The notes beneath the pieces were generated by a model. It made no database searches. It was given only the letters and a program-made list of their open reading frames with translations, and was not told where the DNA came from. This document shows positions 1-11,161 of a stretch of DNA of 64,000 nt, piece after piece. Within the stretch, counting starts at the first letter, position 1; the number at the start of each line of letters is the position of its first letter. The position numbers were made by a program, and so were the translations under genes. Origin of the DNA: Kappaphycus alvarezii (lineage: Eukaryota; Rhodophyta; Florideophyceae; Gigartinales; Solieriaceae); assembly GCA_002205965.3 (NCBI GenBank), contig NADL03000041.1:533725-597724 (forward strand), in the 5' to 3' direction.

Positions 1-3000
1 CCGAGGATGCGAGCCGACTGCCGGTGAAGATGCATGGCTATATTGTTGGCTATTTGCCCCCCATCGACACAATGATCCCAGAGGCTTGTTCAATATCGTA
101 GACATCTAGGACTCTCTCGAACGATAGCTCTTCAAAATAAAGACGGTCGCACTCATCATAGTCTGTGCTCACAGTCTCTGGGTTATAGTTGATCATAATA
201 GAACGAATACCTTGAGAACGGAGCGTTCTGGTTGCTGAAACGGCACAGCAATCAAACTCAACGGAGGAACCGATGCGGTATGCTCCGCATCCAAGGACAA
301 TTGTGCCGTGCTCATTGAAGTACAAGTCATCTTTCCTACAATTTTGCTCGATAAGGTACTTGGAAGTGGCTGCAACTTCGCCTGGACTGACCCATTCCCA
401 ATTAGCAGAGCCCGAGTGCATGCGTACGTGACGTAAAGGTAATTAGTCTTCGCCGGAAACTCTGCAGCGACGGTATCGATTTGCTTCACACATGGACGGA
501 TGCCGGACTTTGTGCGTTGCTTCCGTACGGCAAGCTCCGTCTCATCAATTAGCTTTGCTATTTGGCGATCACTAAAGCCCAGTTCTTTTGCCTGGATTAG
601 CTCGTGGTCTTCCAACCCGGACTTTGCCCGCATGTTGTTTTCAAAGAGGGAGATAGCTTCAAGTTTGCGCAGAAACCACTTGTCAATCATCGTCAGGTTG
701 TGAATCCTATCAACAGTGATTCCTTTCGCAAGCCCATCAGCAATTGCCAAAAGCCGATCATCAGTTGGATTTGACATGGCTTCGTCGCTATACTCGACCA
801 CTCCCGACTCAAAGCCTTGCACATAGTTGTCACGGGCCATTCTCACCGCCTTTTGAGCCGCCTCCTCGAAGGTTCTCCCGATTGACATGACCTCCCCAAC
901 CGACTTCATCGAGCTACCAAGAGACCGGCCTACCCTTGAGAACTTCTTCAAATCCCAGCGTGGTACCTTGACGACCACGTAGTCCAAGGACGGCTCGAAA
1001 CATGCTGATGTTTCCTTCGTGATGGAGTTCCTGATCTCTGGTAAGGAGATCCCAAGTGCTAAATGTGCTGCCACAAATGCAAGAGGATAGCCTGTGGCTT
1101 TCGAGGCAAGTGCTGAAGACCTACTCAGACGCGCGTTGACCTCAATGATGCAATATTGCATACTCTTCGGATTTAAAGCATACTGAATATTGCACTCACC
1201 GATGACGCCTAAATGGCGAACCGTGCGAATCGCTGCATCTCGTAGCATGTGATACTCAGCATCACTCAGAGTTTGGGATGGGGCAACAACAATTGAATCA
1301 CCCGTATGAATACCGAGTGGATCAAAGTTTTCCATGTTGCAAACAGTGATGCAGTTATCGTAGGCATCACGAACAACCTCATACTCAACCTCCTTCCATC
1401 CTTCATTGATCGCTCCACTAAGACCTGTTTGCTCGACGTGAAAGCACGTAATGCAAGGACGGACAATTCATCTGGATCATCAGCAAAACCGGACCCGAGA
1501 CCCCCGAGCGCAATGCTGCCCGAAGAATTACTGGATAACCAATCTCGTCGGCCGCCTTTAGACACTCCTCAATTGTTTCACAGGCCTCGAATCAGCAAAT
1601 GGCTCTCCAATTTCGGAGAGACGTGCGTTGAACCTGTCTCTGTCCTCCGTGTCAAGAATGGCCTCAACTGGAGTTCCCAATACCTTGATGCCAAGTCTGT
1701 CAAGCTCTCCACTCCTGTACAATTCAACCCCACAATTGAGCGCGGTTTGACCGCCAAAGTCATCAGAATTCCATCAGGACGCTCATTCTCAGCGACTTTA
1801 AGGACATTTTCAGGTGTGACTGGTAAGTAGTACACTTTGTCCGCAAGTCCAGGAGACGTTTGCACAGTAGCAATATTTGGATTGATGAGGACAGTTCGCA
1901 CTTTCTGACTTTTCAATGCCTTTATGCATTGCGATCCAGAGTAGTCAAATTCTCCGGCTTGACCGATTGATAAGCCACCAGAGCCCAACACATGATTTTT
2001 CGGATTGAATGCAATGGCCTTTCTGCTCAGTATCAGGGCTTTGAGTAGCTCGGGCGCCTAGGCGTTTCGCAGCAGCTGAATAGTCAAACAAGGGCCCCAC
2101 CTTTTCGTTAATTCTTCTCCTCGATGCTGCATTAGTGAATGTGTCAAACAAGAACTCTGTATCATGAGGACCTGCAACTGCCTCTGGATGAAATTGGACG
2201 GAAAAAAATGGATGGGACTTGTGAGCGACACCTTCGTTAGTCCCGTCGTTGGCATTTACGTAAATGGGAAACCAGTCTGCGGGGAGCTCGTGCTCTCCGT
2301 GTCCACTGCGAAGCCGTGATTCTGAGAAGTAATGTGGCAACGACCAGTTGTGAGCTCGATACAGGCTGGTTATGACCGCGATTACCGTATTTGAGCTTGT
2401 AAGTATTGAACCCGGCTGCGAGGGCCAGCAATTGATGGCCAAGGCAAATACCGAAAATAGGCCTGTCATTCCTGCCGGCCATAGCGGTCCGAAGATTATC
2501 AACAGTGGTGTCCGCCATAGCAGGATCTCCAGGGCCATTTGTGACAAACAGGGCGTCACACTTGTCCGGAGTATCAAATTTGGAAATGTCAGTGTCCCAA
2601 GGAACGACAGTCAGGAATGCAGCGCGGCGACGTAGTTCTCGGAGTTGGTTATTTTTAGCCCCGCAATCGATAACCAGGATGCGCGGGGCATCAGAGTCGG
2701 AAAAGCGATGACCGGGGATATGTCGGACTTGCTTTGTAGAAACTTCGGCAACTAAATTCCTGGTGTTTGGATCGATAAGAGGGAGCTCTGGCTGACCAAT
2801 ATGAGCACCGACCACTAGACGAGCAAGAAGTGTGCCAGATTCGCGGATGATCATGGTGAGATGACGAGTGTCAACTTCTGTAATGGCAGGCACACCTTCA
2901 GTACAGAGCCAATGCTGGAGGGATTGAGAAGCATTCCAATGGGAATAGTTGTGTGTGTAGCTCGAAACGATGAGACCAGCAGCATGAATCTTGTGGGACT

Positions 3001-3203
3001 CTGCGTGGAGAGGAATGCCGACATCATCTGCGACCGACATGTCAGGGACACCATAGTTGCCAACGAGAGGGTAGGTCAGAACAAGAAGCTGGGAAGCGTA
3101 GGACGGGTCAGTCAGGGCCTCGGGATAGCCGACCATTCCTGTTTGGAAGACGGCTCACCAGAGGTGGATAGAGGGGCACCGAAACTGAGACCGGGGAAGA
3201 CAT
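1..3203 (-). CDS. Glutamine-dependent carbamoyl-phosphate synthase (CAD/URA2 type), N-terminal part, frame-broken
   Basis: This protein makes carbamoyl phosphate from glutamine, bicarbonate and ATP, the first step of de novo pyrimidine synthesis. Reading leftward it begins at an ATG at 3203 ([17 protein letters not shown] once one C is added to the CCCC run), followed by [13 protein letters not shown]. The amidotransferase domain has the nucleophile motif GICLGHQ near 2450 and FHPEA near 2190. CPSase follows: [19 protein letters not shown] near 1960, the ATP-grasp core ([34 protein letters not shown]) at 1215-1080, the oligomerisation region, and the start of the second half ([22 protein letters not shown]) at 270-210. 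The gene leaves the window at base 1. Domain order GATase-CPSase in one chain is the eukaryotic fused type. The frame changes at least six times (near 3195, 3155, 2330, 2020, 1590, 1340-1570 and 430); several are cured by one base in a homopolymer. The domain identity is secure; whether it is a pseudogene or an assembly with indel errors is open. Confidence 0.9.
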
Positions 3204-5729
3204 GGCCTGATGACAATTGAAGATATGCAGGGGTTGATAGGGGTGCAGTGTGGTTTGCACCTGTCTCTCTCATACTGAGAAAGTAATACGGGTGGAGAAA
3301 GAGCGGAAAGGTGAGAAGGCTTGTATGACTGGTGGGGAAACGGTTGGGTTGAGGGGGAAGGTGGTAGAAGTAAGTGGGGTTGCGTTTCGGTTTGAATTGG
3401 GGGAAGCGGGGAGAAGCTGATGCGAAAGGGGGTAGGGAGGGAAGTACCGCGCTGTTTTATGCAGCTCGAGAGAAGTATGCATCTTAGAGACGGCAGTAAG
3501 CCGCAGTGCATCAGAAATGACGTTTCTGGTAGGAAAGGGAGGACACGAAAGGCTTTCGGGCAGATAGTTGTATTGTTTCTGGCCATCACCAATGGGTAGG
3601 CCCAAAAGAGCACGCTGCAGACCGATGTTGGCCCAGTCTTTGCTTAAATTTATTTAAAAACAAACTTTGATCCCTGCATTGATTGGTAGGATCTTCGAGT
3701 AGGTTATTGATATCTATTGGTTGATGTAGACATGTAATCTACGCATATCCATTGTGCTACACTTGATTGAGGATAAAATAAACGCAATTCTACATTGCAG
3801 ACCACGAAGAATCAATGCATATAAACCTTGTATAGCCAACATGTTTGCATCATTGCAAGGGCCGAGGGAAATATCACACCATGTTCTTTTGGACTTACGG
3901 GAAAAACTGGGCATTCGCCACCGCCGTCGACCTAGCGACAAACTATTGGTGAACCTACCGTCCAAATTCAGTGCAGACATTGCGGGCATTGCGGACTCTA
4001 CCACTGCACCGGACCACTACTGCCCCCGCGGCCCATATTGCGACCGTCTTTAAATCATGATGCAGGTGGACCGATGGTCTCGTCAGATTCGTAAAATGAA
4101 AATTAAATTAAATAACAGTTCGTCGTATAGTACTGTACTAGTTACTTCAACGTTTCTCTTTTTCTAAATAGATTTAATTATGTTGTCATTTATTGACTCA
4201 TGTACAGCGAATGGCTGATGAAGGACCTCTCAATAATATTGAAAAAATATACTATTTGATGTTGACACCAAGAAAAAGGTTCTGTACCCCAACGAGAAAA
4301 CCATATGGATGCGGGTAGAAACGGCTAGGAAAAAAAATTCTGCAGTGCACGGTAGTGCAGCAAGGGTAAACATTGCAGCAATTGTTTGTCAGGGTCTAGT
4401 ACTATCCATGTTGAGGGGTTTATCGTAATGCACTTGTCGTTTTTGAATGGACGACTGCACCGGCATTACAAAAATGGAAAAAAGACTGAAGGAATGCGAG
4501 TGTCCTTGTGTGAGTTTCCAGATAAATTATAGTTGAGGGTCCATCTTTATGGTCATTGAAAATTTTGGAAAAATTTTGGGATAAATTAATGTCGGATAGT
4601 TTCGATGTGGATCGGTACTGTTTGGATACAACTGCGCTACATGTACTATCTGTTAGTCTGACACCTTTCCTGTTGAGTTTTTTGAGTGAGAGGTAAATGA
4701 AAAGGAATTTGATTCAATATTCAATACAAATTATTAAAAAAATGGAAAAAGAGTGAGAATTAGTGTGATAAGCGAACCAATGAATGGGAAGCCTGAAAGG
4801 AAAAAAAATTGACTAGCCGGATAGGATTCCGTTGGCTAGTACAGTACTAGGATCGTTGCTGATGGATTTGGTGGCCTTGCCCTGACGACCCCACACTCGG
4901 CCCACACGAAACCAGCACAAACACACACGCCCCCGCCACATCTACCTACCTTTTACCCCCCGTTTTTTCTTCGGTTCATTACGCCTCTTATCACCTGTCG
5001 CACTCGTCTCTGACACCTCTCTTCCCTGTCAACCATCTCGTCCCTTTCCCCCTTTCCCTCGCCCTCCCCTTTGCCTCTTTTCTTTAGGCTAGCCTCCTCG
5101 CATTCTTCACACTTACACATCAAAAGCCCCGTCTCCCCATCACTCTCTCATCCTTCCCCACCCTCAACTCAGCCGCTTCATCTCGTCGTCCACAATTAAT
5201 CGTATACCGTGTTCCTCACTTTTACTTCGTTCTCTTCACTTCCTTCTCCACACATCGCCATCTTCCAAGATATCACTCTTCCTCCCCTTTTCCTGTGTGT
5301 CGAGCCCGACGCCCTCCAAGTGTCTTGACACAACGTTGCACATCTAGTCGCACGCTGCCGTATACCACTGCTAACGAACCTACAGCTCGTTTGCACATTT
5401 GTCACCCGCCTCCTAGTTGTGATCTCAAAAACCATTCCGACCACGCAAACTCTCATTCTAGCTCACTTTCATCTGATTGTCGGATCATCTTCCATCACCT
5501 CTTCATTTCACATCGACGATTTTTCATCCTTGTGTCCAGATCTATTCGTGTCACAAACGCGCGACTGCGGCGCACGGCCGTTTTCCTTCATCGCTCCACC
5601 GTCACGCATCTTATTCTTCATTCTTTGACCCTCTTACAAGTATCCTGTACTTCCCCATTTCAATCTCTGTCCTCCCCTCCCCTGCCCCTATTCCCTTCTA
5701 CGTTTTAACCACCTCAAACCTTTCTGAAC
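3204..5729. other. Intergenic region between divergent genes
   Basis: No gene is recognisable on either strand. Immediately left is the start of the carbamoyl-phosphate synthase gene and right is the start of the RRM gene, so both promoters must lie here. Bases about 4880-5720 are strongly C/T-rich on the plus strand, as expected for the promoter and 5' untranslated leader of the RRM gene. Palindromic words of the type GTACTGTAC / AGTACAGTACT occur near 4131 and 4848. Open frames in the C/T-rich stretch lack any recognisable domain and are judged chance. Confidence 0.5.
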
Positions 5730-7656
5730 ATGGCTACACTACAACCTCCCCCGGTCGAGAGTCCGCCTTCCAAGGCAGCACCAACCGCGGAAGACCCGAA
5801 TCCCGCGATCAGCAGTGGCAACCTTCCAATGACCTCCCTGCTCAAGCTGCTGTCGATCCACTCGACACCAACCGTGCAGAGCATGATCAATTGTACCAAC
5901 CTTCAATCTTACGGCAAACGAAACCGATCCTTCAGATGCTTCAAGATTACAGGCATCAGACCCTTCCAATAGTGCTGATCTTGCTGCGCAAGCCAGTTTA
6001 CAACCAAGGCGTCCTCAAACCGTTTCCCACCAGTACTCTCACCAAAACCAACTTCCTCAACAGTCTTACTCACGGTCTTCTCAACAAGGTCCACTCTCTC
6101 ACCGTCAACCTCATGATAATCCTCCTTCGGATCCCTCAGTTGCTGGGTTGCAGTCTGCATCCTCTGGTCTCCGACTGCAAATGTAAGTGGTGTTGCAGCC
6201 GGTGGTCCAACATGGGTGGATCGAAGATCTTTGTGGGCGGACTATCTTGGGAGACAGATGAGGATTCCATGCGTCGATACTTTGAACAAATAGGCCCGGT
6301 CACCGACTGCGTTATTATGAGAGACCGTCATACTGGGCATCCCCGAGGGTTTGGATTTGTGACTTTTGAGAATGACGATGCCGCTGGCATTGCCGCGAGT
6401 AGGAGGCATGACCTTGATGGTCGCCAAGTAGAAGCAAAGCGTGCAGTTCCGAGGAATGAAGGCGGTGGCGGCGGTGCTGCTGTAGGAGGAGGTGGTGGAC
6501 CGCATGGAAGCGGAAGCGTGTTTGGACCGGGTTCTAGAGGTGGCTCGCAGCCGTCCGGTTCGCGGTATGGTGGTGATTTCGGAGGGGGGCAAGGGCAAGG
6601 CGTCCATGGTGGTAGTGGTCATCGCGGTCATCATACGACCAAATGTAAGGTTTTTGTCGGTGGACTGCCGTCAAGTTGCGGCGGTGATGAGTTTAGAACC
6701 TACTTTTCGCAGTTTGGAGAGGTCGTTGATGCTCAGGTTATGATTGACTTCAATACGGGGAACTCTAGAGGCTTTGGCTTTGTCACATTTGCAATGAGGC
6801 TACTGTGAACACGGTAGTTGGACCGGGAAAGTCAAATACGGACCATGAAATAATGGGCAAATGTGTCGAAGTTAAGCGGGCAGAACCAAGGGCGCCCCCA
6901 GTGATAGGAGAGGCAACCGAGATAGTTACAATTCTGGTGGTGGGGCGGTGGTATGCGCGGAAGTGGAGGAGGCAATGATGCAATGTCGGGAGGAACTTCA
7001 AACGGAGGTGGTACAAAGCGGCTGCCGCCGCTGCAGCAGCTTACTATCAGAACTATCCTGCATCTATTGCAGAACAGTACAGTGCGTACTACAACAACCC
7101 GCAGTGGCAGCAGTACTACGCAGCCATGGGATATTTTAACGCATATCCTCAGGGTACAACCCCTACCAGCAATACCTACAAGCTTACATGAGTTCGGCTA
7201 ATGCTGCCAATGGAGGGTCACAGGAATAGGAGCAAACGTGTCCAGTGATGGTACCGGAAATTCGGGGGCGCCACAGCCGGAGCGGAAGCGGGGGCGCAAG
7301 TGCAGGTGCGTTTTGGCCAACATTGGTTTTAATTTTCTAGGAGAGTCCTAAGCTTCTGAGGTTGTTTCGGTCTCTCGAGGGTGTCCGAAATCTGTAGAAA
7401 TTTCTTTGACCCATACGTGGACTCAAGTTTAGCGTGATACTGACAATTTTGGCGTTTCCTTTTGCTGTCTTTCTTTTTTTTGTCGTACAGGCTTTGAAAA
7501 CAACCAAGGTGGAGCTGCCCGGTACAACAGTGGAGCAGGGGGAAATGAGATGACTTCTGCCGCCCAAAATGGATACGGAGGAACTGGAATGGGAGGCGCA
7601 GGGCCAGGGACGCGCCGATCGGCGCGGAGAGAGGACCGTACCACCCGTACCGCTAA
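5730..7656 (+). CDS. hnRNP-like RNA-binding protein with two RRM domains, frame-broken, two exons
   Basis: Probable nuclear/cytoplasmic mRNA-binding protein. The likely start is the ATG at 5730 (MATLQPPPVESPPSK). A long Q/S/P-rich low-complexity N-terminus follows (for example QNQLPQQSYSRSSQQGPL near 6050-6100). RRM1 spans about 6224-6440 with RNP2 KIFVGGL and RNP1 RGFGFVTF. A glycine-rich linker (about 6455-6640) leads to RRM2 at about 6646-6885 with KVFVGGL, RGFGFVTF and the closing VEVKRAEPR. After it come a Gly-rich stretch, a polyalanine run and a Y/Q/N-rich tail (QYSAYYNNPQWQQYYAAMG) ending with a stop at 7227 in one frame. Another frame continues through a predicted intron (7306-7490) into a glycine-rich exon ending GPYHPYR and a TAA at 7654. 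Breaks occur near 6180, 6212, 6793 (AAA reduced to AA), 6945 and 7150. Two RRMs plus prion-like flanks resemble the Hrp1/DAZAP1/Musashi group; the exact orthologue is not assigned. Confidence 0.8.
7306..7490 (+). other. Predicted spliceosomal intron in the RRM gene
   Basis: The donor is CAG|GTGCGT at 7305/7306. The acceptor is TGTCGTACAG ending at 7490, preceded by a T-rich tract (7459-7482). A branch-site-like TACTGAC lies at 7438-7444, 46 bases before the acceptor. The upstream side reads Ala/Gly/Gln-rich and the downstream side Gly-rich (NNQGGAARYNSGAGG), consistent with one low-complexity C-terminal domain. The phase cannot be verified because of nearby frame breaks. Confidence 0.55.
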
Positions 7657-8196
7657 GAGACATTCTTACAGTTGGCCTCACAGGTCGCCTGCAAAGTGGA
7701 GCTGTTTGAAGATTCAACTCGATGGCTGCGACCGGTTTCAGGTCAGTCATATGACTGCCAGGGAGAACGACGATGACATGTTTACTTGTTTTCTTTTCCA
7801 GAAGGGCTGTGTCGTGACGAACTAAGGATGGGGAGCGGGTCTCAGCGCCATTAGTGAATTGTCGTAACATGTTTCAGAGTAGGGCGGCGTACTTGCCAGA
7901 ATGACCTGTATCAAGCCACGTCAGTGCGCAGGCCATTGGTTCCAACGCGGGAGGCGACAAGCAGAAAAGAGTGGCCGTAAATTTATGTGACCGTGACGTT
8001 TGGTGCGATATCAAAGGCCAGAGAGGCCCATGGTTTCTGGAATGAGATATTGATGTCGATTTCAGAGGTGCATTGCGTCGATTCTAGTTTTGCCGACTCT
8101 TCTTACTGGAACGTGTTTCATTTGTCTCTAAATGCCTTACGTGATTCAATGTCTTCTTGTTGCTCCATTGTAATCCTTATGCAGGCTCCCTGTTTT
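7657..8196. other. Intergenic region between convergent genes
   Basis: This lies between the end of the RRM gene (+) and the end of the membrane-protein gene (-). It probably holds both 3' untranslated regions. No domain or RNA gene is recognised. Confidence 0.4.
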
Positions 8197-8975
8197 TCAG
8201 TTCCTCCCAACTATGCCTATGTATATCAGAAACGCGCCTGCACCCACGTACTCTAGACATGCAAGAATTACAAAACGAAAATCCTTGTTGGGAATCATCC
8301 TATACGGGATTTGCAGTTTTATGCTAAGCCATACTATCCCAAAGGTGCATACCACCAAAAACTGCGTTAATACCAGAATATTCTTAAAGACCAAACGATT
8401 CTGTCCTGGAAACATGGAGTTACTGTTTTAATTTTCGATGTCGCATGTGAAACCAGGGTATGGCATAGACACCATGACGCAGCGCTCAACGCGAAGAATG
8501 CGGCGAAGACATGATGAAGAAAAAACCACCCTGGTATAGCCGAAAATAGAGCCAGAAAAAATGAAAGCAGAAATCCCAGTTTCATCCCTAGGCAGGGTAT
8601 CAAATCGTATGTACCGCGCTTGGAATTGCAATAATTCTATTCGTGAGATAGCGTCGATTACTAGGCATTATGTCAAAGATAATGGCGGATTGCACGTCTC
8701 CTCGCGTTTTGCAATTGCATCTCCTGGGTGAGGCGAAGTCCGATGGCCACTGGTATAAAGGACACAGCTGCTAGTGCAAGCCCAAATGAAAGTATTACCC
8801 GTTCGGGATCACGAAGGCCAGCATCACTCAGATAAGGGAGCGGGTGTATACGAAAACGCCATGGGATGAAGTGGACAAGAGAGAGAGCAACGACGATAGT
8901 GGGAGTAGCCAGCAATAGAACACCTGTTGCCCAGTAGTGCGGCTGTAACTTCAGCGAGGACTTGTGAGACGTCAT
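8197..8975 (-). CDS. Multi-pass membrane protein, DRAM/Frag1/TMEM150-like, frame-broken
   Basis: Three minus-strand pieces read as one membrane protein. The first starts at an ATG at 8975 (MTSHKSSLKLQPHYW) with a transmembrane segment, a loop with PYLSDAG, then a second segment. The middle piece (about 8600-8440) reads GFLLSFFLALFSAIPGWFFLH and a further hydrophobic segment. The last (8415-8197) has two more segments and ends in an aromatic/acidic turn, LEYVGAGAFLIYIG. The pattern of about six helices, the PYLSDAG-like first loop and the C-terminal EY...FLxYIG signature resemble the Frag1/DRAM/Sfk1 superfamily (lysosomal or plasma-membrane proteins). That assignment is inference from pattern. 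Two frame changes, near 8640 and 8430, break the frame; as in the neighbours they may be consensus indels. Initiation at 8975 is chosen because it directly precedes the first helix. Confidence 0.55.
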
Positions 8976-11144
8976 ATTTTGACATAGACAGCAGCAGGAC
9001 CATCTAGACGAACCTATTTACCGTATTGCGTTAGTACATTCGCTTCGAATTTCAAATTGCTTTAGATAAAGTTTTCATCGAAAGTACCGTACCGGACTGT
9101 GATAGCCTTAAAATTCATTAACATTTGTGATAGTACTGTAATTAACTGCAGAGTGGTGACATTTTTGTAAAATGGACACTGTACTTTTAGTTATATTGTC
9201 CAACTGTTCGGTACATTTCGCGCAGTTTTGCCTTTATTTTTGTCTCATGCAGTCAAAGCGCCTCCCCATGTATTGTACAGTATTGTCGCCGGACTTGCTC
9301 TTTACTCTGCACAAGCTGCATACACATTTGTCTCTTGCCTCCCTCAAGAAATGCTTTTCTTTTCCTTCGAGAGATCATCCCCGACATAGGGACCGACCAT
9401 GGCTTTCTTGGAGCGCCGATCGCAGGTTAGCATTTCACCTCCACCATTCTCAAATCCAGATTCGAGGATTGTTGCAAAATCGTCCGCCAGTAGCACGGTT
9501 TACGAGAGCCTCGCATACGCTTTCAAAAGCACCGGCTGTGCCCCTTCCACTGACTCGTCACCGATTCGTTTCGAGTCTCAGACCCATGACACTATCATCC
9601 CGGTACCTTTCGATTGAAAGACCTCGAAAAGATCTCCCACTAGTCTCTCAACGGCGTTGAACTCTTATAGACCAATACCGGGTTCAACCCTGCCGCCTAG
9701 TACGTCTAAGCGACCAAGGATTCTCCGCAAACCACATGGTTAAAGCCAGCGTCGCCGCAAGTTTCATCGACGCGGACCTCGCTTGTGCACGAACTTGGCA
9801 ATACTCTATGCCTCGCATTTCACTACAGCTCTGACGCCAATTTCGTGCTGACCAAGTGTCTCTCCTCAACCAAGCTAAGCTCCTCATCCGCTCTCTCTAC
9901 GACCCCGTCCCTGAAGACCCATCCTCTCAAAACCTCAGCCTCTACGCATCGGATGTCCTAACTGTTTCACCCAGTAATACTTTCTCCGTCATAAACAGGG
10001 TATCCCTTGACGCCACGGCACGTCACCTGAAGGATGATGCTTGGGTTGCCACCCTTGCCCCTGCCAATACGTCGACGCAGACCTTCGCCTCCGAATCTGC
10101 GCTATCGCCTCTAAGCAAAGCCCGACTGTGTTTTTTGTCACTGCTCATCCCACAAATCCTAACTCTATCTCCACCTCCCACTGAACTGTAATTCGTCAAA
10201 GATACTTGGGCCTTCCTACTTGTCCGCACCGCTCGCCGCCTATTTGCCATCACTATCGTCACTGTATGGACCTTATGGCCTATCTCTGCCTGTCTGGTTT
10301 CGGCAGCATCCACTGGCATAACTGCGCCCGCGACGCCCTGTCGTCCATCTTTCTCTGCGCTGCTGGCCGTGATTACGAGTTTGAAGCTCAAGTTCTTATT
10401 CCTAGAACCGACTTCTGGCTTGCGAACATACTGCTGCTGCCATCAGCCCCACCACTGACACCGCCTCTCGACCCTTAGCAAGCGTCATAACCATTGTTTC
10501 CCTTTCAAATCTGCTTCAGGAACCAAGGCTACCCAAGTTGTTGGAAGAGCTGCCCAGATCTCTCATCGTAATAAAATTCGGTACCTCGACCCCAAATTGA
10601 CTTACTGAGCCCTCAACCTCCCGACTTCCCCTACCCGCCCCGAGCTTCGTGTCCTTCCAGTAAATCGAATTTGATTTTCTCGGCGCCCCTTCCAATTCTA
10701 TATCCTTCTACATTGTTGTTTTCCTCCCGAATACTGTCCGCACGTTCTTCACCGATACTGCAACTGTTCGCCGTACGATGCATCAAAACCTTCGTTCCGT
10801 CATCAGGTCGTCTACAGCAAGTGCTTCATTGTCTCAGGCCCGTCGCACGATGCTGACATTTCCTATCCGAGTAGTTCTTAACTGTAAGATCAGTCTAGTA
10901 CAGAAGGTGCGCTCAAAATACCGACGACAGAATGATTAACACAAGTGAACACCTTGGCGCATATCTTCCTCGACACTGGTTTCTTTCAAAACTTTGCAGA
11001 TGCTGCAATTGTGAGCCTGGCCGAGCAAAAGCGGTAATACTCCCCTTATCCAGCGGACTCTCCTTTACCAGATTCGAACTCTACTCGCTTAAACACAGCC
11101 CGTATGAATGGTAGGCTGAAGTTAACGTCCAGTGAAGACTTACG
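8976..11144. other. Region with no recognised gene
   Basis: Several medium plus-strand frames lie here, notably one beginning MAFLERRSQVSIS at 9399 and one from 9856 rich in Ser/Leu. They lack recognised domains and could together be one broken unknown gene of about 9399-10190. I cannot name it. Short GTACTGTA-type words recur near 9131 and 9280. No RNA gene is seen. Confidence 0.25.
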
Positions 11145-11161
11145 GTATGACGTGACTGTAT
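11145..11161. repeat. Left copy of 17-bp direct repeat (putative target-site duplication)
   Basis: GTATGACGTGACTGTAT occurs here and, identically, at 13824-13840, bracketing the minus-strand non-LTR retrotransposon. A duplication of 17 bp fits target-primed reverse transcription. Confidence 0.65.

Noticed and set aside
3155-3613. Long minus-strand frame upstream of the carbamoyl-phosphate synthase start
   Set aside because: Low-complexity Pro/Ser/Leu composition without homology; it overlaps the likely promoter and the real start at 3203.
6181-6200. A 16-base GTAAGT...CAG mini-intron in the RRM gene
   Set aside because: Far too short for splicing; two missing A residues in adjacent A runs explain the frame and give a smooth protein.
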